A DNA stretch of 64,000 nucleotides from Sisyra terminalis (GCA_958496175.1 OY292275.1:55753701-55817700), one strand, 5' to 3'. Counted from the stretch's first letter, positions 45,621-58,753 are shown. The notes: generated by a model from the sequence alone, not told the origin. Translations and numbers: made by a program.

Positions 45621-46190
45621 ATTTTTATTTATTTTTAGTAGGATAGTGGACATGAAAGGATGTAAATCCATGTACTAATTATTAATTTAGCGACACGTTT
45701 CGGTCTTTTATTAGACCTTCATCAGGCTTCTTAATATGAAGTACACAATATACGAGTATATCACAGTAACATCGAAAATTTTTTCTTTATCGCACACATA
45801 CATTACCTACATTTTTTTTTATATAATAAAATTTATTTATATTAAAATTATTTATAAAATTAGTTAAAATCGTGGTAATTAAAATATTTTTAAAAGGCAA
45901 CGATACTAATCATGGCTTGTATGCTGCACTTTATAAGTTTTAATTACCACGATTTTAACTAATTTTATAATTAATTTTAATATAAATAAATTTTATTATA
46001 TAAAAAAAAATTGTAATGTGTGTGTGCGATAAAGAAAAAAAATTCGATGTTACTGTGATATACTCGTATATTGTGTACTTCATATTAAGAAGCCTGATGA
46101 AGGTTTAATAAAAGACCGAAACGTGTCGCTAAATTAATAATTAGTACATGATTCTACATGTTCGCTATCCTACTAAAAATAAATAAAATT
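45621..46190. mobile_element. long inverted-repeat element with hammerhead-like core motif
   Basis: Arms of about 250 bp, centre near 45909, loop about 60 bp. The plus-strand copy GCCTGATGAAGGTTTAATAA..GACCGAAACGTGTCGC lies at 46092-46129 and its inverse, with a better GGTC/GACC stem, at 45690-45727. Outer ends TTTATTTTTAGTAGGATAG mirror CTATCCTACTAAAAATAAA. Confidence 0.88.
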
Positions 46191-47420
46191 ATGTAAGTTA
46201 TGGACATAATCAATTCATTGATATTTATATATTATTTTCAAGCACCTAATTATCTATAAATAGTGAGTAGAAAGTCACAAAAAATATTAAATTCTTCAAC
46301 CCAGCGCTCTTCACTCTGTTTATAACCGCTAAATTCATATAATTTCAATTACCTACACGAGCGCCATTTCGGTGAGTTTTCGAATTATAATTTGCTGTTT
46401 ATAGGTGGACACTTTTTCAACTTGTCCCCCATATAAGACAGTTTTCCTTCTTCTTCTCCTTCTTCCGGAATCTTCTACCCTCCATAGTTATATCCTATCT
46501 TTGTGTTCAATTGTTGTATCCAATATCTTATATCCAATCTCCAATGTTTTACTTGAAATTAAATACTAGCTTGTTATGAATAGAAAGTTTTAGTACAACT
46601 AAATTAAGCATAAACTACATGATATCTCTTTTTTAAGAATGAATCTAATCATTTAAAGTTTTTGGACCCCGATTAAATGTACCCTTTCGTTGAAATCTGT
46701 TCCATATGAAATCATACAAAATAATTCTGATGCCTTTGTATGTCTTCATATCTACTTTGAAAAAAATCTCTTGTATCACATGTGTAGTGAAGCTCCATTG
46801 CTTGTGTAAAACTTTTAGTAAATTATCGAGGGAATAGTTGGTATTTAAAACAAAATATTTGTTAAAGGGTTGTATGTTACGTTTTATGTAATTGAAAAGT
46901 TTTTTTAAAGTTTCGAAAGATTTGAAGCATTGTGAAATTTTAGTTAGACTCCAGTTGGTGTTGCAAATAAAAGCAGACATTTTGTTAAGTCGCAAGTGTT
47001 TTGAGAAATTCAGACAAACTTTTTACTACGGAATTATTGTTGCAAGTTGCGACTGATGCACTTGGCGAGACAATCTCATGAAGTCGGGCTTACAACACAA
47101 GCATCTTCAATGAATGAATGAATAAATAATGCATGTCAACTTTTTGTCGCCAATTGCCGAAGGCAGATTAGTAATGACTCATTGAGAATAGGACTCTATG
47201 TGTAAACAAAGCGATATTCATATTAGAAAAGCTGGACAGAATCCGCCATCCGACCGATAGGGAACAGAAGGGACACATGTCTATTTATACACGTGTGTGA
47301 TTAAAAGCATCACAACCACGGCTTTAGTGGCCCCATCCTTGTCTGTCCTTCACACTTATCCTTTCAAATCCCACAGTGCTCGTTGGCTTGACATACAGAA
47401 ATACATATAAACCATATATA
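46191..47420. other. single-copy sequence, no gene recognised
   Basis: A 116-codon minus frame at 46645-46995 is not recognisable. The block 47080-47400 is less AT-rich and may be regulatory. Confidence 0.35.
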
Positions 47421-49022
47421 CAGTGGCGTGCATTACATATAGACAAAAAAACACTGCCTACCCTACATAATTCAGATAAATATTTATAACCTTGTTCTGA
47501 TATCTAATTTTATTTTATTTACGAGTACTATCAAATATCAATAAAGAAAAAATCTTAACGGATATCATCTATATAGTATACAGATTATGCCAGCTCCTTC
47601 GTTCGTTCAATATTAAGTAAGCGACTGGTAATATTTGCATTGCGATACACTAGCGCTACTGAGTCCAGCAGCGAGAAAGACACAAACTATTCGTACCTAA
47701 ATATTTATATGTGTGCACTCATAGCTATATATGGGTCAGTGTGTGCATTTGTATAAAAACAATAATACAAATTTACAATTCTACACATACGCACGCACAC
47801 AATCTCATAAAGAGACACTGTCTTCTTACAACACGACAAATTACGATAATTACCGAAGTAGCATCGTTTCTTATTCATTAACGCTGCAATAACAAATTTG
47901 AATTTTATTGATTTCAATAATCGATTTAACGATCAGTAATCTACGTACATTGTTATTATTTACTTCTAATAAATTTTAATAATGTATTATCTATTATCTG
48001 CATTATTTAATCCTGACAATTATATTGTATTTCTTTAATAAAGTTTACAAAATGAGTCTATCTATGGATATTTGTGGTTAAGAATATCATCATCATTATT
48101 TACCCTATACCGATTAGCCAACAAAATTTTAAAATGTGAATTTTCCGAATTTTTTTTTGTCAATCGATGGGAAATCGTTCGTAGAGGTTTGTGAAAGAAA
48201 CTGTTTCGTTTGTGACAAAATAGTTTAGCGTTAATTAAATACATAAGATAAATTAATTATGATAATTAGTCATTGATATAGTAAAATGTTAAGAAAATAA
48301 GGTTTAAAGTAACATACAAGAACAAAAAAGCGAAAAAATTTAAGGAAACGGTTGGTTAAAACTAAAACTAAAAAAAATCAAAGAAAAATATTTTCCGAAC
48401 TTTAAAAAACACTTAATGTTCTACTTCGTACATATATTTTTTCAAAAAATTTTTGTGTGAAAAATTGATTTTCATAAGCGATGAAAAATTTTTGGAGAAA
48501 AGCTTGTTTAATTATGTTTCGATTTTTGTTATTTTGTAAAATTTTGGGAAAATATAATTTGAGAAAAAAAATTAATTTCTGAAATGCCTTTTTTGCAATT
48601 TTTTTTCGAAGGGGGGAGGTTCTGTTTAGTTTTCGTTAACTTTTTTTTTAGTTTTACATTTAACCAATCGTTTCCTAAATTTTTCCGCATTTTTGTTAGT
48701 GTATGTCGCTTTGAACCATATTTTCATTACATTTTACTATATCAATGACTAATTAATTAATTAATTTTTCTTGATTAATTTATTACCGCAAAACTATTTT
48801 GTCACAAACGAATCGGTTTCTTCACATACCTCTACGAACGATTTCCCATCGATTGTCAAAAAAAAAATCGGAAAATTCACACTTTAAAATTTTGTTGGCT
48901 AATCGGTATAGGGTTCATTATTTATTCATCATGACGACGAACTAAGCAGCATTTTTGAGTATATTAAAGTAGCTCTAAAAAATTTCTGTCTACCCTGCCT
49001 AAAATCTCTGTGCACGCCACTG
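47421..49022. mobile_element. hAT-like TIR element containing a foldback
   Basis: CAGTGGCGTGCA at 47421-47432 is mirrored by TGCACGCCACTG at 49011-49022; CAGTGGCG is a common hAT-type terminus. No transposase is present. An 8-bp duplication is not clear (CATATATA on the left, AGAAATAT on the right). A separate large foldback occupies its middle to right half. Confidence 0.55.
48088..48930. repeat. long foldback inside the hAT-like element
   Basis: Arms of about 300 bp, symmetric near 48508: ACCCTATACCGATTAGCCAA at 48102 mirrors the block ending at 48914; the GATGGGAAATCGTTCGTAGAGG and GTCATTGATATAGTAAAATG blocks are mirrored too. The loop region is T/A-rich. Confidence 0.88.
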
Positions 49023-50247
49023 AGAAATATATATATGCATATATATATACGTGCGAGAGACGATCGCAGGACACAGGATAAGAGTGAAGTGAGAAGATCG
49101 AGTATTTTAGAAACGAAACGAAGGATGTCATATTTTCCTTCTGTGTATGATATATGTGTAAGATTGCTCGCTTCAGGATATTTGTACCCAAGTACAAAAC
49201 AGTGGAAAAAAAAGTAAATTAACAAACAACAAAAAACTGATTTGTTTCCCGAGAGCTTTCCAGGACACACTTCAAAAAGCTCACGTTTCCACGAAAGAGG
49301 CAAGTTCATTGAAAAATTACCGAAAGCGATATTTCCATAGAACACAAAACACATTCGGATATTAATTATTTCTAAATAAATGTTATTATCTATGAAATGG
49401 AAAATTGAATGAGTTGGAAAACAGATAGTGAGAGTTGGCACCAGGCTCGCAGGTGATGTGACGCTTCGTCGTCATGGAAACTCGGCACGCCCAGCATCAG
49501 CTCTGGACCAATTTTCACGATACAGTATATAGGTAGACACTTGTTTTGTAATCTAACGAATTTTCAATGTTCCTAACGTGCAAAGTACGCTTAAATAAAA
49601 CACTAATTGAAATAAACGGAAAAGCCAATGCAATGGTGCGCCCCCGGAATCTCATATAAGACAAATGTAATTTTAACAATGTAATTTTTACTGTAAAATT
49701 TTTATTCGCGGCCTCGATTCAGGAGCGTTTGTTTATGAAAAACTCGGTATTATTCTAGGATTTCCCAAGAGCATCTCAGCTTATTTACGGTGAATGCGAT
49801 TCAAAACGTGCACTCAATGTGACTGTAATAATAAAAGAAGGAATAGTTTTCTAGTTTATCGTCAATGTGAAAGTTTGGAAATTTTAAGACAATTTCCTTC
49901 CGTTGAGTATTGCTTGAATTTCAATAAGTTATTTGAACAGAAATTTAAGTACCTCTGTCTATTGACTGTTTCATATAAATATTCAGTTTTAACTTTTATT
50001 AGCCTGGCAAGAGGAAAGAATTATATTTATGAATGATCACTAATAAACTATCGTAAATATTACATAAGTTGGAAATATTTGGAAATAATTTGAAGTTCAG
50101 AAAGTTCAGATTATGTCGGTTTACCGAAAGGTAATAAAATGACCAAAATTACATAATCAAAAGTCGTACAAAATAAGACAACTTCCAATAACTTAAAGGA
50201 TCAGTTCTGTATTATTAACATTATATGTATAAGTATGTATCTTAGGG
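49023..50247. other. single-copy sequence with a short (TA)n tract, no gene recognised
   Basis: A 170-codon minus frame at 48929-49441 overlaps the TIR terminus and a (TA)n tract and has no family resemblance. A block near 49440-49520 is GC-richer. Confidence 0.35.
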
Positions 50248-50961
50248 CCTAGTTTCTCAATCGGTGGTTCACGGACCACCGATTCGTGGAAATTTTTGGG
50301 TGGTCAACGAAGACTTTTGGGTGAGCCGGAAAAATTCTCTTGAATTTCAAGTTATTAAATTATTTCACATCTGTTTAATATTCGCTCATAAATACAAATG
50401 TCTGGGACCATTAAGAAATCGTACTATCGTAGGTAAATCCATTTTTTCCTCGAAAATGGTGCATTTTTTATGCAACTGCAAGTCGCTGGTTTCTAGCGAA
50501 AAATGTAGTCCCATGACTAAAATATAACATTTGCACACTCTGAAGAAAGTAGCGATAAAGTTAAATTTTTTTTCCTTAGTTATTTTACCGGAATCTACCG
50601 TAAATATCATATTCACCAGACATGATTTTCTTTATACGTTTCCAAAAATAGTTCACAGTCGGTTCATTTATTTATAAACTGAATATTTACAAACTACTAT
50701 TTAATATTTATTATTCACAATTATATAATATTAAGAGGTTATATTGATATTCGATACAGAGCCTCAATTGTCGCTCAAATTTTGTCGCACCGTCTGAAAA
50801 TGGACCTAAAGATTTCATTATATCTTTTTAGCCCCATATTAATTATTTTGAATAAATATTCAATTATATTAATACTTATTACTTTATTTCTCTATTGATG
50901 GTCTGCTAAACATTTTTGAATTTTGGGTAGTTCGCAGACATAAAAAGGTTGAGAAACTATA
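50248..50961. mobile_element. hAT MITE with 8-bp TSD
   Basis: Ends CCTAGTTTCTCAATCGGTGG and, inverted, TATAGTTTCTCAACCTTTTT; the shared TAGTTTCTCAA and the GGTGGTTC/GGTAGTTCGCAG neighbourhood are typical of hAT (Charlie-like) ends. Flanked by TCTTAGGG at 50240-50247 and 50962-50969. Its 714 bp contain only short frames, so it is non-autonomous. Confidence 0.85.
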
Positions 50962-51336
50962 TCTTAGGGTGATCCATATTATAAAAAAAAGGTTTTACTG
51001 TTTTTTTTTATTCTCAATCTCTTAAACGCCTAAAACTAACAATATTGAACTGACAAACAGACAAAGGTTATTTTTTTAACTATCACTTAAGGGTAGTTAC
51101 TGGTCTTTGAAATTTACAATATTAAGCAAAAAACCAAAGTGAATTTTAAAACAATAATCAAATACAAACAAGACAGTTTTATGAATGAAAATACTGAAGA
51201 ATAAAAATAATTAAGCCTCTTCTTAACTTAAAATTTATTTTATTCACGATAGGGTTGTTTATTATAACCTTTTATTAAAACAACATACCTAATAGAATTA
51301 TCAATAAATTCGTATTAAATGGCAGACAAGTACGAA

Positions 51337-51430
51337 CATTGCATAGTTTATGCAATGAACGAAATTTTGTACTCTTTTTTATTTTGGTTATTTGGTTATC
51401 ATTGCATAGTTTATGCAATGAACGAATTTT
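51337..51430 (+). repeat. 63-bp tandem duplication with a 9-bp-arm palindrome
   Basis: CATTGCATA-GTT-TATGCAATG, followed by AACGAA and a TTTTTTATTTTGGTTA phrase, occurs at 51337 and again at 51400. Confidence 0.85.
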
Positions 51431-53318
51431 TTGACTTTTTTATTTTGGTTAAGACTTTTTTCCGGATTCCACCTAAAGTTCTTCAAAATTTGGAGATCAT
51501 TTTTAGGTGCCATGTAAGCCACAAGCACTGAAAACAAGTACCTACAACAAATATGCAGATATTCATAATAGCTTCAGCTTCTTTAATTGTTATCTTACGC
51601 TAGTACTTTCAATGTATACAGAGCTTTGGCTATCCAATGTGCACGGTGCATTTTAGCAGAAGCTTTCAATTGGATAATGCTTTTTTTTTGGAATCTCTCC
51701 TAAAAATATAATTATCAAATGAAGGAGTTCCTTACAATCGCCAACAAGTTTAAATTGTTGCAATAGAATTTGTGCAATAGCAATTCAATCAGTCATGAAA
51801 GTTTGATCGCAATTCTAAGGAGGGTCAAATGCTGATGATGTAGAGTTATAGGGCTAATTTTCACCCAAAAGTTTTAAATCTTTAAAAAATTATAATTTCA
51901 GGATCGCTTGAAAGTCCAATAGCTGATAAAATGACAGCTCTTAGTACGATTTCATCTACTCAATGCATACTCCAATGCACAATAAGTGCAGTCAATAATA
52001 TACTCAAAAATACCGGGATACAAAATACTGGTATTTTGAGCCATTTGTACAATTTTTTAATACTAGTATTCACAAGTTTATATGTCATTATGCTGGTATT
52101 TACTAGAAATTTTTTAAATTATTTCCACTATACATTCAGAGATCCCTATAATAGCAAAATAATACCTACACGTTTTTGTCTTACCGTGTGAAATTAATTG
52201 AGCTGTGAAAACAAAGTTGAAATTAAAAAATATCGTAAGGTAATTACACAAAAATGATGATTTTAATAATGAATAAGTAGATAAAAGAGTAACCAATTCG
52301 AATTTAATCAAATTTGTGATAATTTTTTTTTTAATTTTTAATCCCCAAACCTTTCTACATCGAAAAGAATTCGGTAGAGTTATTGAAGATCATGATGATG
52401 ACACAGTTGTGTTGATAATGAACAGGAATTGTCTCGTGGACAAAAATAAGAGTTATCGAAAACTAAAAAAATTTCAACTAACCAAAATACAACTCAGAAA
52501 TCAGTAATATTTGAAATCATCCGACAAGTGTTCGATAGAAAAAGTATATGGCGCTTTGCTATATTGTGCTGGCGACAAATTTCAAATGAAATGGCTATAG
52601 AAAAATAGGTTCCACAAAGTTAAATTTTGCATTGATAAGTTGCGCTTCAAAATCATTAAGGATAAATTAAATAACGTACTAATGGTTCTATTATGAATTA
52701 CCATAAAAATAGCACAAAGCTTTTCTGAGGAACTTCATATTAATAAGAGCAATACATAAATATTATACGACCGATTTTGAGACGAAAATTTTTCTGAATT
52801 GCTAATAATTTTTTAAAAAAAACCCAGGTAAGATATGTATTGAATATGCCATCTAGTGATATATAAATTAGCGAATATTAAAGGTCTCGATTGTAAGAAT
52901 GGTACAATTTTGAAGGAACGTTCTTCAGAAAACTTTAAAATTTTTAAAGCATATTTTTGTGTGAGATATTATTTCATAGAGCTTATCGATTATTATTATT
53001 TCGATCCATATCCCTGCAAGTTTTCCTGAGTTTTATTCGCTGAAGACACGTCTTTTACTAATACACTAAATAACATTATTTAAATTCTCAATTTAATAAT
53101 AACTAATTCCAATTATGTGAATCTCTTGTTATAATGAACATCTATCAACAAAAGGTACTGAAAATAAGGCAGAAAAAACTTAATTTTACTCTCTCCCATA
53201 ACAGATCTTTCTTTCTACATCGCTTCTGTTCTTTTGGTACGTTTTTTCCCCATTTACCTCCAGAATTTATTTAAAATCTTTGTTAAAATTAATTCCATTT
53301 CAGTAATACAGTAATTTA
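51431..53318. other. AT-rich sequence, no gene recognised
   Basis: Short frames only (51931-52191, 52316-52507), none recognisable. Confidence 0.35.
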
Positions 53319-54260
53319 TCTATTATTATAAAGAGGAAAGATTTGATTGTTTGTTTGCTTTGAATAGGCTCCGAAACTACTTGACCGATTTGAAAAATTC
53401 TTTCACTGTTGGGAAGCTACACTATTTCCGGTGAACTTAAGCTATATTAAATTTTCAAAAAAGTTAGGGATTCACACTAAAACTCCAATAATGAAACTCA
53501 AGGTCTGAAAAAATTACCAAAAAACATTCTTTTATCGCGTGCGCTGCGAAAACTATTGGTTATACAACAAAATATTACTCTACAATTTTGCAGAACATAT
53601 CGTTATCTACAAAAAATAGAGCGACAGCATATGTCTAACTATAATAGTTATGTCACAATAAGTGTTTTTTCCTTTTAAAAAATGTATATAAATGCCACCG
53701 TTATAAAAGCTCTTTTATTTATACTTTGGGATTAATCTTTATCAAAATAAATGACTTCATATTTAAGTTTGCTTCAATACGATTATATAACTTTTTGAGT
53801 TATTCAATTTGAACATTCCATTCGAAAGATATCATAAGTTTAAAAATGTAAGTTAATTGAAAAATATCGCATGGTCACTCCATTTTACTTATAATTAAGA
53901 CCAACTTTATTGAACTTGGCGATATTTTTTATTTATGTATAGATGCTGATTGATTTATAGATTATTTGGTCTACGGTAGGTATACCTACCGTAGCTATAC
54001 GCAATAGACCTACTCTTTTTAGATATTTATTAATATTTTTGAAAATTAATTGATTATTACATAGAACAATTTTATTCTTTACAACAGTTTATTAAATGTG
54101 TTGTTTTAAAGTTGCCAAATAGTGTTTGAAGTAGGATTATGGTTTCCGTAAAAGAAATAAGAAAAATAAAATTGTTCATATACCACTACAAATGGCAAAT
54201 TTGAAAAGAAAACATAATCTACACTTATGTTACGCAGACGAAGTTGCGGAGATCAGCTAG
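53319..54260 (+). mobile_element. non-autonomous Helitron
   Basis: Starts TCTATTATTATAAAGAGG after an A (53318) and ends CTAG (54257-54260) before a T, the A^T insertion and TC...CTRR ends of Helitrons. The 5' part (TTGTTTGTTTGC, then CTACTTGACCGATTTGAAAA and TTCTTTCACTGTTGGGAAGC) and the 3' part (TACGCAGACGAAGTTGCGG followed by the AGATCAGCTAG end) are the well-known insect Helitron wording. CGCA..TGCG provides the short 3' hairpin ahead of CTAG. No Rep/helicase is encoded in 942 bp. Confidence 0.85.
53971..53994. repeat. perfect 24-bp palindrome
   Basis: CTACGGTAGGTA followed by its exact complement, lying inside the Helitron. Candidate cruciform or protein-binding site; function unknown. 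Confidence 0.95.
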
Positions 54261-56626
54261 TAACTTATACACCACATGTTTTCGTAGTACTTAAGTTCAG
54301 ATTTTTAAATTCAAAATTCTATAACAAACGATTCATCTTTCAAAATCAAAAACACGACACTCTGACATATTATATTCATTTTTTATTTTTTAAACTGTTC
54401 AAGTTCTTTGTTCGGATGTCATTTTGACCAAGATATGTAATTTTTCGTCGTTGATTCACGTGTTTATTCCTACTTCCGTACCACTAAAATAAGGTGCATT
54501 CATACATTCACTTTACAGAAATAGTTTCGCTATTTTCTCTGCAATGTCCACGCCACTATTCATTTGGGATAGTTCATTAAATTATAGGATTTGTGTTGAA
54601 GGTTTCTGACAGTTTCATTGAAAATACCTCTGCTTGTTGCATTGAAAATTCTTTGATGGCTTGAATTCTTTGTGGTTTTAGGTCACAAACATCTTCATTC
54701 ACTATCATAAATCATCCACTGACAATTTAGTATTAATATTGTACGGAGTAAATATTTTAAATTTTCTGTCAACGTAAAAGCTAATTGAATGCACTTGACT
54801 TTGTTTGGCTTTCGTTAATTGGGCTCAATATAAATGAGGTAGAAAAAAAATTGATTTATCAATCAAACGGTCTCGTCTGGTCATATTACTTTGTCGAAAG
54901 TTAAAAGTTGGATAGTTTGCTGTTTGAGATCACGTCGTCATTATCAAAAGACTTGCAATCGAGTTGACATAAAAAAGCGTCAACTAAAAAGCTCACTAAT
55001 GAACTAAACTTTAAAACTTCGCTCCCCGACTGCTGATACTACTAAGAGAAGAGAACTTGGTTTTTATTTTTTTTTTCGTCTTTGTACGAGTGTGCTCCGG
55101 TATCTATTGCATAATTTTGTGAAATATTATAAAAGTTTCTCGTTTGATCGATAAAAGTTGATATTTGCTGTGGAATATTGCACTAAGATAAACTTTATAA
55201 TCAGATACAAATTTAGTAAATACCAAAGGTTATTAACACAACAATTAAACTTTATATGGTCAATTTTTAACGATTTAATTTGATCATCAATTTTAGAAAA
55301 AAAAAATGGATTCAGCTATATTGAAAGTTCTTGTGCTTAATACTACTTTGACATTTGAATGCCCATTTTGAACTTTGAACTTTGGTTAAAAATATATTAA
55401 TTTTTGAAAGTTATGATCTCTTACCTCCAAGGATTATTAAGGTAAATCAAAAGCATAGAAAAAAAGTTTGATCCTTAATATCAACTATAAAATTTTCTCT
55501 TAAAATATTTTTATAATACTAGCAATATCTCAGGATATGTTGGCAGTATACAACCATACTGTAATAATGAATTTCAGAATGAACCAAAAAATTAAAGTTT
55601 AATAGTTTTCCAGGTATATTTTTAGTTTAAATAGGCTTTTTTTATAAAGATTGACTGAAATTCTTCCCAATAACAAATTTATTAAGCTCCTGGTTGTATT
55701 TTGTTATAAACATATTATATGTTACCATTTAAGTTAAACATTGAACACTTATAGAGTATGTACAAAGAACTAATAATAAAGTACCCAATATACTAAATCT
55801 TACGCTGTATCTAGTAAAATTAATCAATCGATATTAAACAGTGACGATTTATATTAGTTTTGAATAAATTAGCGATTGTTATAAACAACTTTTGCTCAAT
55901 TCTTCTGAATTACAATAACATTCAGGAAAAAATTCGCGTGAAATTTAAAATCTATAATTCTAGCATTGGCCAGTACATTTAAATTTATCTTTATTCCATT
56001 TTCTTAAAAAAACATCCATTTAGTTAAAGTATAATTATTTTTGTCGTATGACTCAATTTATTTATTTCTCTTTGAAATACAGCATGTTTCTATTTTCATT
56101 TTTCTATCATTATATTTAGAAAAGAAATTGAGGTATAGGACAAAAAATTATTTATAATTTCATTAATTGGGACTCGGAAATAATAAAATAATATTTTTAT
56201 CAATGAACATTTCCATATCCCCCTATGTATGTCTTGCTTTAACTTAAGAACACCCAAATTAAATTTGATGAAATTTAGTTTTTAAAGTATAACCCATTGT
56301 TGCACTCATTAAAAGCGTCATATTACAGAAGTCATATTATTAGGTTTATATTACAGAAAATAATAAGGGAAGATATCCTTGTAAAGATCATGAAAAAAAA
56401 ACATTTTTTTTTTATAAAAGTTTACTTATTCTACTATAAATACTTATTAAGATATAAAAACTGTAATTTTGAGATTTAAACAAGTTTTTAGTGCAAGTAA
56501 AAGTCCAAAATTTATCATACTTCCCGCTGACGACACAGTTACAGAAAATATTGTTGATGTATTAGTATGTAACGCTAATGAAGATAAAGGTTTTAGGTAG
56601 TAGATAGTCTTAAATAAATTACTGAG

Positions 56627-56629
<3 letters not shown>
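54261..56629. other. AT-rich sequence with a less AT-rich block at 54470-55060, no gene recognised
   Basis: The block contains AGATCACGTCGTCATTATC and CAACTAAAAAGCTCACTAATG phrases but no exon-like reading frame. The rest is low-complexity. Confidence 0.35.

Positions 56630-56701
<72 letters not shown>
56630..56701. repeat. (TA)n microsatellite
   Basis: About 36 TA units ending exactly at the foldback element. Confidence 0.95.
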
Positions 56702-56704
<3 letters not shown>

Positions 56705-57599
56705 TGATTCAAAAAAAATTATGAATTTTATTTTCTTAATTATATCGAAAATATTGTTGGGAATGACAAAAAAAATCCTGTGAACGTTTAAGCTCTTAAT
56801 ATTAATATTAAGAGATGCCGCATTGCAAATTTCGATTTTCCATTTAAATATCATGGGAACAATATTCTCTTGCACTTTGGAATTTTAGAGCTCACGTTGA
56901 TGACAATATTTCGGAATGACCAAGGTATATTCTTGTTGAAAACTGAGCGATTTACAAAAAGGTCTTTGTACAAGTTTTTGATATATTTATTCCTTCAAAA
57001 GTTATTCGAGGTCAAAGTTGAACAAAAGAGAAAATTTTATAGGATATTTTTAGTAGAACACTTTTTTTTCTATAACTTATCTTTTTAAAAGTTTTTGATA
57101 TTTTTTACAGGTTCTAAGTTATTTGCCATGAACTGAAAATATTCGTAATTTTATTGTTTTAAATTAAAAATATTACTCGAATTATTAAACTTTGAATCTA
57201 GAAATTATTTTTTTGTTAAATTTAATTGCAATTGTTACAATAAGAGATTTTTATTATATTTATATTATATTATATTTAGTTCAACTTTGATCTCGAATAA
57301 CTTTTGAAAGAATAAATATATCAAAAACTTGTACGGGACCTTTTTTGTAGATCGTTCAACTTTCTACAAGAATATATCTTGGTAATTCCGAAATATTGTC
57401 ACCAACGTGAGCTATAAAATTCCAAAGTGCAAGAGAATATTGTTCCATGTTATTTAAATGGAAAATCGAAATTTACGATGTGGCACCTCTTAATATTAAT
57501 ATTAAGAGCTTCAACTTTCACACGATTGTTTTTGTTATTCCCAACAATATTTTCGATATAATTAAGAAAAAAAAATCATCATTTTTTTTTGAATCAGTG
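56702..57599. mobile_element. foldback element, complete copy (f) of the family
   Basis: Ends CACTGATTCAAAAAAA and TTTTTTTGAATCAGTG. Arms of about 300 bp mirror each other: CATTCCCAACAATATTTTCG, the 22-bp palindrome made of CTCTTAATATT and its complement (56793-56814 and 57487-57508), CCATGTTATTTAAAT, TTGCACTTTGGAATTTTA, AATATTTCGGAATGACCAAG and ATCTCGAATAACTTTTGAAAG. The middle has no transposase. Lies against the (TA)n tract, so a TA target cannot be verified. Confidence 0.93.
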
Positions 57600-58752
57600 T
57601 AATATAAATCAATGTTTAAATAAATGTTAAAGGTATCATTTACCATAAAAATCATGTAAAATACTCGTATATATTTATGTTGGATATTTGGGTAATCACT
57701 ATAAAAAATTTCGGATAGTAACCAAAGAGTTAAAGTAATAAAATTTGATCTATTCATTTTTTTCATAACAATCAAATTAATTTTTAATTTCCGGTAAAAA
57801 TATAGCTTAAAGTCTTTGAATTACCAACGATCACTCCTCAAACCACCAGCCTGGTACAAAATATACTTATACATCACAAAATCCTTAACAATTATATTTT
57901 AAAATAAAAGACTAACTTTTTCACTGTGATCTTAAACAATTATCTTGAAAAATTAAAAAAAAAACGTTTAATCTAAGTTCATTATCCTCAACATCATTTT
58001 CCAGGATTTGAAAGCGGCCAGAATTATCCTTGAATGCCGGAAAAACCCTCTCGAACATACATTTTCTTGGCTTCTTCATTAATCATATCCCACTGACAAG
58101 TAAAGATTACCCCTAAATCTATTCTTATTGCCACATACAATTTTCATATTCTTTCGAAAACGAAAAATAACTCCAACCATTTCCATCCCATTTCAACTCT
58201 TTTATTTCCCCCAAAAAAAAAAAACAGCTTAAACTTTAATAAAATTCCCACACCTAATAAAATCTAAAACATAAAAGCTCTCGGCTAGTTCAGTAAATAC
58301 TGCTCTATTGTTGCATATGGATAAAAATTGTCGAGTCTTACATGGAATTGAAAAATCCAATCTAAATCTGAACATATTTGATAAATATTTTCACACTATG
58401 ACATATCCCAATTTTCATTGACAAATGTTCTATAACGAGCTTAGCTTAAATATAATATAACATACATTGTGACATCACATTGTTCACTTGAATAGGTTTA
58501 AGCCTACAACAGCATCGTAGCCACCACGTATAGTAAATAAAGAAGATACGTGGCAGAGTGTTAAAACCTTGTGGGGTGGTAAACAAAATGCTCGAATAAG
58601 AATTGCAGGGGATGATGGCAATAGGGGTTGTGGAGATGTCGACGACGACGCTGACGACGCCGACATTTATAAAGCAAGTCTTTTGTGACATCGTATTGAT
58701 ATAGAGCACAATGCCAATTTAAACTTATTGAATAAAGGTGTATGTGTACATA

Positions 58753-58753
<1 letters not shown>
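57600..58753. other. AT-rich sequence, GC-richer block at 58480-58740
   Basis: The GC-richer part contains a GACGACGACGCTGACGACGC run near 58638. Overlapping frames on the minus strand are unassigned. Possibly regulatory. Confidence 0.3.

Noticed and set aside
48929..49441. 170-codon minus-strand frame
   Set aside because: Spans a transposon terminus and a (TA)n tract; no family resemblance.
56447..56875. 142-codon minus-strand frame with an (IY)n stretch
   Set aside because: The dipeptide run is the (TA)n microsatellite; the rest is the foldback arm.
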